The notes under the pieces: generated by a model | Seen by the model: only the letters and a program-made list of their open reading frames with translations | Told to the model about the DNA's origin: nothing | Database searches by the model: none | Origin: Pseudomonadota bacterium | GTDB taxonomy: Bacteria; Pseudomonadota; Alphaproteobacteria; Sphingomonadales; Sphingomonadaceae | DNA: 64,000 nucleotides | Direction: 5' to 3' | Assembly: GCA_021849075.1 (NCBI GenBank) | Contig: JAJZTH010000012.1 | Coordinates: 26,741-90,740 of the forward strand | Position numbers and translations under genes: made by a program | Part shown: piece after piece, positions 60,587 to 64,000 of the stretch | Layout of the letters: every line of letters starts with the position of its first letter | How positions within the stretch are numbered: position 1 is the first letter of the stretch

Positions 60587-61520
60587 GCCGGTCGCCCTGC
60601 TGGCGATGGCACTGGAGGCGCCGGTCGGCTGGCCCGACGCGGTGCAACGCCGGATCGGGCATCCGGTCGGGCTGTTCGCCGCGATCATTGGTGCGTACGA
60701 GCGACGCTGGAACCAGACTGATGGATCGGCCGCTGCGCGCCGGGCGAGCGGCATCGGCTGCGTACTGATCCTGCTATGTATAACGATAGGTGGCGGGTTG
60801 CTGTTGGAATGGGCGGCAAAGCTGCTGCTGGGGCAGTGGAGCTGGATCATGGTCGCGCTGCTGGCTATGCCCGGCATGGCGGCGGGTAGCTTGCATCGTC
60901 ATGTCCGCGCCGTGGCGATCCCCCTGCGCGCTGGCGATCTGGAACAAGCGCGCGCAGCGGTCGGCATGATCGTGGGGCGGGATACCGCGCAGCTTGATCG
61001 GGCCGGGGTGGCGCGCGCGGCGATCGAAAGTCTGGCGGAAAGTTTCTGCGATGGCGTGGCGGCGCCGCTTTTCTGGTTGCTGCTTGGCGGATTGCCGGGC
61101 CTGTGGGCCTATAAGGCGATCAATACCGCCGACAGCCTGATCGGGCACAGGGAGCCGCGCTGGCGCGCCTTTGGCTGGGCGGCGGCGCGGCTGGATGATG
61201 GGCTGAACCTGATTCCGGCTCGGTTGGCGGGGCTGCTGCTGTGTCTGGCGGCTGGGCGGGGCTGGCGCATCCTATGGCGCGATGCGCGGTGCCATGCTTC
61301 CCCCAATGCGGGTTGGCCGGAGGCGGCGATGGCCGGCGCGCTCGACCTGTCGCTGGCCGGGCCGATCGCCTATGACGGCGTGCCTCAGGAAAAGGACTGG
61401 ATTGGATCGGGCCGTCGGGATTTGGACGGGCAGGATATCGATAGGGCGCTGCGCCTTTATCGCCGGGCCTGTCTGCTGCTGGCGGTGGTGGCAGGGGGAG
61501 GGGCCTGGGCATGGCGATGA
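60579..61520 (+). CDS. cbiB: Adenosylcobinamide-phosphate synthase (CbiB/CobD-type)
   Basis: 313 residues from the ATG at 60579 (MVEPVALLAMALEAPVGWPD), with 4-5 membrane helices. Landmarks 'HPVGLFAAIIGAYERRWN', 'AVGMIVGRDTAQLDRAGVARAAIESLAESFCDGVAAPLFW', 'NTADSLIGH' and 'HASPNAGWPEAAMAGAL'. It attaches aminopropanol (or its phosphate) to adenosylcobyric acid. Overlaps cobD by 8 nt and cobU by 10 nt. Confidence 0.95.
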   Translation: MVEPVALLAMALEAPVGWPDAVQRRIGHPVGLFAAIIGAYERRWNQTDGSAAARRASGIGCVLILLCITIGGGLLLEWAAKLLLGQWSWIMVALLAMPGMAAGSLHRHVRAVAIPLRAGDLEQARAAVGMIVGRDTAQLDRAGVARAAIESLAESFCDGVAAPLFWLLLGGLPGLWAYKAINTADSLIGHREPRWRAFGWAAARLDDGLNLIPARLAGLLLCLAAGRGWRILWRDARCHASPNAGWPEAAMAGALDLSLAGPIAYDGVPQEKDWIGSGRRDLDGQDIDRALRLYRRACLLLAVVAGGGAWAWR

Positions 61521-62023
61521 AACATCTACTGGTGCTGGGCGGCGCGCGATCGGGTAAGAGCCGCCATGCGCAGAGGCGCGCGGAGGCGATGCCCGGCGAC
61601 CTTATTTACGTCGCGACGGCGCAGGCGCTGGATGCGGAAATGGCCGACCGGATCGACCGCCACCGTGCAGATCGCGGCCCGCGTTGGCGCACGGTTGATG
61701 CCCCGTTCGATCTGGCGGGGGTCGTGACGGCGCAGGCCCGGCCCGACCAGACGCTATTGATCGACTGCCTTACGCTGTGGGCGTCCAACTTGTTGCTAGC
61801 CGAACGCGATTTTAACGAGGCGCTGGCGGCGTTGGTCGATGCGCTCGATCACGCGCAGGGGCCGGTCATTCTGGTCGCTAATGAAGTCGGCTTGGGCATC
61901 GTGCCTGACAATGCGCTGGCGCGGCGCTTCCGCGATATGGCGGGGATGATCAATCAAGCGGTTGCTGCTCATTGCGCGGAGGTTGTCTTTGTCGCGGCCG
62001 GCCTGCCACTGCGATTGAAATAG
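61511..62023 (+). CDS. cobU: Adenosylcobinamide kinase/adenosylcobinamide-phosphate guanylyltransferase (CobU)
   Basis: 170 residues. P-loop 'LVLGGARSGKSRHAQRRAE', 'YVATAQALDAEMADRIDRHRADRGPRWRTVDAPFD' (with the guanylylated His in the RHRADR region), 'LLIDCLTLWASNLL' and 'LVANEVGLGIVPDNALARRFRD'. It phosphorylates and guanylylates cobinamide. Last recognised gene of the riboswitch-led operon; corrin-ring genes are absent, so this locus completes or salvages cobamides. Confidence 0.96.
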   Translation: MAMKHLLVLGGARSGKSRHAQRRAEAMPGDLIYVATAQALDAEMADRIDRHRADRGPRWRTVDAPFDLAGVVTAQARPDQTLLIDCLTLWASNLLLAERDFNEALAALVDALDHAQGPVILVANEVGLGIVPDNALARRFRDMAGMINQAVAAHCAEVVFVAAGLPLRLK

Positions 62024-62026
62024 GCT

Positions 62027-62038
62027 GAACTCGACTCA
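62027..62038. repeat. 12-bp inverted-repeat arm, left copy
   Basis: GAACTCGACTCA, the exact reverse complement of TGAGTCGAGTTC at 63718-63729. A nearer inverted copy, ATGAGTCGAG (62071-62080), pairs with CTCGACTCAT (62030-62039) across 31 bp. Confidence 0.6.
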
Positions 62039-62129
62039 TTCCCTTGGCAAGTACAATAGCGATTGTTGCTATGAGTCGAGATGAGAGAGGATGTTGGCGG
62101 CCACATGGACAAGTTGGAGGTTGTGGCTT

Positions 62130-62470
62130 TCACGGGACATGGACGGACTGAACCTCAAGCCGTGCATCTGATGTGTCGGGCAATCTGGCGTGAAGAGTAA
62201 GATCGCTGACTTGGTTGTCATCGGTCGTCAGATCGACAAGGAACAGCGAATAGCCATTCATCCAGCGATAGACAGAGCGTTCCCAGGTGGCGATGTTTAA
62301 TGCGGACAGCGTCGCGCGATATGCGTTTACATTGCTTCCGCTGTTGCGGGCCTGATCGGTTGCACGCGGTCGATAGGGTGATCGGAGAGGTGTAAGTCGC
62401 CTATCAGGAAGGCATCGACAATTTGCTCGAATGGCTCGCGCCAATCCAGTGGCACTTCATACTCTTCAAC
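62130..62470 (-). pseudogene. Frameshifted DUF7668-like gene
   Basis: Two minus-strand frames together make one plausible domain: 'VPLDWREPFEQIVDAFLIGD...PIRPATAEA' in one frame (stop at 62327) and 'NVNAYRATLSALNIATWERSVYRWMNGY...FLVDLTTDDNQVSDLTLHAR...VQSVHVP' in the next. The order and motifs (TW..SV..WM, VDL.....SDL.LH, V..V.VP) look like the small DUF7668 proteins of unknown function. The frame changes between about 62327 and 62345, consistent with a single-base indel; a sequencing error cannot be excluded. No good ATG start is evident (GTG at 62455 is possible). Confidence 0.6.
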
Positions 62471-62565
62471 ATCCCGCCCCGGCCTTGACCTGCCCGGCGC
62501 ATTCCGGGAAGGCGGTAATCCATGTCCGACAGGATAAGGATTTTCGCCGCTTGGAACCGACCACC

Positions 62566-63699
62566 ATGATGTCGAAGTCATCCCCCGGCTTATTGGCCGC
62601 CACCCGGATCGCTTTCGTGGTTCCCGGCTATGCGATATCGGCCTGGGCGCCGCTGATCCCGCATGTGCAGGCGCAAATTGGTCTCAATCCCGGGCAATTG
62701 GGACTTGCCCTGTTGGCATTGGGCGCCGGGTCGATGACGACGATGCCCATGGCGGGCGGGCTGGTCGGGAAACTGGGATGCCGACGGCTCTTCGCTGGAT
62801 CGGGTTATGTCATTGCACTGATCCTCCCCCTGCTGGCGCTTGCGCGATCGGCCATGATTCTGGCTTTAGCCTTGTTCGTCCTCGGTCTGGCGATCGGGTT
62901 GTTCAGTTGCGCGCGCAACCTGCATGGGATTCATACCGAACAGACTTTGGGACGACGGTTGATGTCCGGCTTTCATGGCTTCTACAGTATGGGGTGCATA
63001 TTGGGTGCCGGCACGATGAGCGTGCTGATGGGATCGGGTGTGTCGCCGGCCATCGCGATCCTGCTGGTTGCGATCGCCGTGATGATCGGCGTGACGGTGT
63101 CGACGCCGCGTATCACGGATGAGCGCAACGCCAGCGGACCGGCCCATGCCTGGCCGCGCGGCGTGGTGCTGGGGATCGGCCTGCTGTGTTTCGTCATCTT
63201 CATGGCGGAGGGATCGGTACTGGACTGGAGCGCGCTGTTGCTGTCGGATCATTTCCACCTCGATGCGGCGCGGGCGGGCCTTGGCTACGTGGCCTTTGCC
63301 ATGATGATGACGGTCGGCCGTCTGAGTGGCGATGCGCTGGTTCGGCGCTTTGGCGACCGGATCATTCTGGGCCTTGGGCCGGTGATCGCTGCCTTTGGCT
63401 TCGGCATCGCCATCCTGCCGCTGCACTGGACGCTGGCGGTTGCCGGCTTTGCGCTGGTGGGGGCGGGATTGGCCAATGTCGTGCCGCTGCTTTACAGCGC
63501 CGTCGGCCGACAGACCATCATGCCGCAAAATCTCGCGCTCGCTGCTGCCGGATCGATCGGCTTTGCCGGGGTGCTGACTGGACCCGCCGCAATCGGCTTC
63601 ATTGCTCAATGGACCAGCCTCGCAACCGCCTTTGCCATTCTGGCCGGTCTGGTCCTGCTGGTTGCCCTTCAAGCGCCTCGAACGACCTCTAGGGCATAA
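62566..63699 (+). CDS. MFS transporter
   Basis: 377 residues from the ATG at 62566 (MMSKSSPGLLAATRIAFVVPGYAISAWAP), with about 12 membrane helices. The N-terminal 'AISAWAPLIPHVQAQIGLNPGQLGLALLALGAGSMTTMPMAGGL' and central 'HGFYSMGCILGAGTMSVLMG' resemble the YbjJ/FucP-like branch of MFS proteins, often of unknown substrate. The long N-terminal extension in the track covers the end of the pseudogene on the other strand and is unlikely. It is bracketed by 12-bp inverted repeats. Confidence 0.85.
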   Translation: MMSKSSPGLLAATRIAFVVPGYAISAWAPLIPHVQAQIGLNPGQLGLALLALGAGSMTTMPMAGGLVGKLGCRRLFAGSGYVIALILPLLALARSAMILALALFVLGLAIGLFSCARNLHGIHTEQTLGRRLMSGFHGFYSMGCILGAGTMSVLMGSGVSPAIAILLVAIAVMIGVTVSTPRITDERNASGPAHAWPRGVVLGIGLLCFVIFMAEGSVLDWSALLLSDHFHLDAARAGLGYVAFAMMMTVGRLSGDALVRRFGDRIILGLGPVIAAFGFGIAILPLHWTLAVAGFALVGAGLANVVPLLYSAVGRQTIMPQNLALAAAGSIGFAGVLTGPAAIGFIAQWTSLATAFAILAGLVLLVALQAPRTTSRA

Positions 63700-63717
63700 G
63701 GCCATCGCCTGCTTGAG

Positions 63718-63729
63718 TGAGTCGAGTTC
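63718..63729. repeat. 12-bp inverted-repeat arm, right copy
   Basis: TGAGTCGAGTTC, the exact reverse complement of the left arm at 62027-62038. Together they bound a 1.7-kb segment containing the DUF7668-like pseudogene and the MFS gene. Confidence 0.6.
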
Positions 63730-63902
63730 TATGTTTGGCGCGTTGATTCTTGAATTTGTTGAGAAAACAGGTGGTTGATTCGGTGTTTTGGGGGTTTTTG
63801 GGTGGATTGTGGTTTGGTGATGGGGGCGTTCTGCCTTGTGGAGATGTTTGTTAGAATGTTGTAATTATTGCACTTTTCCGTAAAATTCACGAAAGTTTCA
63901 AA
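63730..63902. other. AT-rich intergenic DNA upstream of an rRNA-type promoter
   Basis: G/T-rich then A/T-rich sequence, unlike the rest of the window. The 78-residue minus-strand track ORF (63729-63965) has low-complexity, Lys/Asn/Thr-rich content unlike its neighbours and is not accepted as a gene. The last 40 bp (TTTCCGTAAAATTCACGAAAGTTTC) look like an UP-element for the promoter that follows. Confidence 0.5.
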
Positions 63903-64000
63903 AAAGCATTTGACGGAATCAGCAGCCCCGCCTAGAGGGCTTTTCACCGGACGGGGCGCTGCCAAACGGGAGCGCTTCTACCGGTCGCCAACATAGACGG
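63903..64000 (+). promoter_or_regulatory. Probable rRNA operon promoter and leader start
   Basis: TTGACG (63910-63915), a 17-bp spacer and TAGAGG (63933-63938), preceded by an A-rich UP-like region and followed by GGCTTTTCACCGGACGGGGCGCT. The TTGACG/TAGAGG pair and this downstream text are as I expect upstream of 16S genes in sphingomonads. No rRNA sequence is inside the window; the operon would begin to the right. Confidence 0.6.

Noticed and set aside
62027-63729. Insertion sequence
   Set aside because: Inverted repeats are present but no transposase gene is inside, so a mobile element call is not justified.
63729-63965. 78-residue minus-strand ORF at the right edge
   Set aside because: Lies in AT-rich promoter DNA, overlaps the rRNA-type promoter and has low-complexity composition.

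Overview
The window is high-GC alphaproteobacterial DNA, most likely from a sphingomonad (Sphingobium/Novosphingobium type). Reasons: a complete protocatechuate 4,5-cleavage (lig) gene set, several TonB-dependent receptors with little carbohydrate metabolism, tight ATGA/TGATG gene overlaps, a short palindromic repeat of the kind common in sphingomonads, and an alphaproteobacterial rRNA-type promoter at the right edge. All products are read from the supplied translations; no database search was possible.

Layout. 1-5.7 kb: the end of a cupin protein, then copper resistance: copC-copD on the minus strand, divergent from a three-gene Cnr-type signalling unit (membrane anti-sigma, periplasmic metal sensor, ECF sigma factor) that runs into copA-copB. 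5.9-15.2 kb: a nitronate-monooxygenase-like protein, then ligK-ligU-ligI (minus), ligR (plus, with two N-terminal HTH segments), a DUF1932-type dehydrogenase and ligJ-ligA-ligB-ligC; together they convert protocatechuate to pyruvate and oxaloacetate. 15.2-22.5 kb: a TctDE-type two-component system divergent from an orphan solute-binding protein, an OprP-type porin, a CitMHS carrier and an AbrB-family membrane protein, probably organic-acid uptake. 22.5-33.5 kb: TerC, an M28 peptidase, a CapA-like protein, a second TctDE-type pair, a serine hydrolase and a TonB receptor. One promoter module (box plus -10 at fixed spacing) precedes the solute-binding protein, terC and the serine hydrolase gene.

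33.5-37.6 kb: rutBCDA (uracil ring opening) convergent with a type-2 adenine deaminase. 37.7-51.0 kb: a long minus-strand catabolic/uptake region with a siderophore-type TonB receptor, a hydroxyacid dehydrogenase, a HAD hydrolase, a PuuB-like amine oxidase, a complete Opp/Dpp/Ni-type ABC importer and a three-subunit opine-oxidase-like flavoenzyme. A nearly identical 19-bp dyad precedes both the receptor gene and the HAD-led operon, so the region looks like one co-regulated import-and-oxidise system for an N-substituted amino acid or opine-like (perhaps metal-binding) compound. 51.4-56.1 kb: a DUF1624-type membrane protein, an aldehyde dehydrogenase scrap, and a LysR regulator divergent from adhC-fghA (glutathione-dependent formaldehyde oxidation, sensible beside aromatic demethylation).

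56.1-62.0 kb: an intergenic region with eleven 11-bp units in strict 11-bp register, a 26-bp dyad and an adenosylcobalamin riboswitch, followed by an overlapping cobalamin lower-loop/salvage operon (DUF1636, cobT, cobC, cobS, cobD, cbiB, cobU). 62.0-64.0 kb: a frameshifted DUF7668-like pseudogene and an MFS transporter, bracketed by 12-bp inverted repeats, then AT-rich DNA and an rRNA-type promoter reading off the right edge. The strongest candidates for undescribed biology are the opine-like import/oxidation region with its shared operator, the shared TctD-type promoter module, and the 11-bp phased array upstream of the B12 riboswitch.
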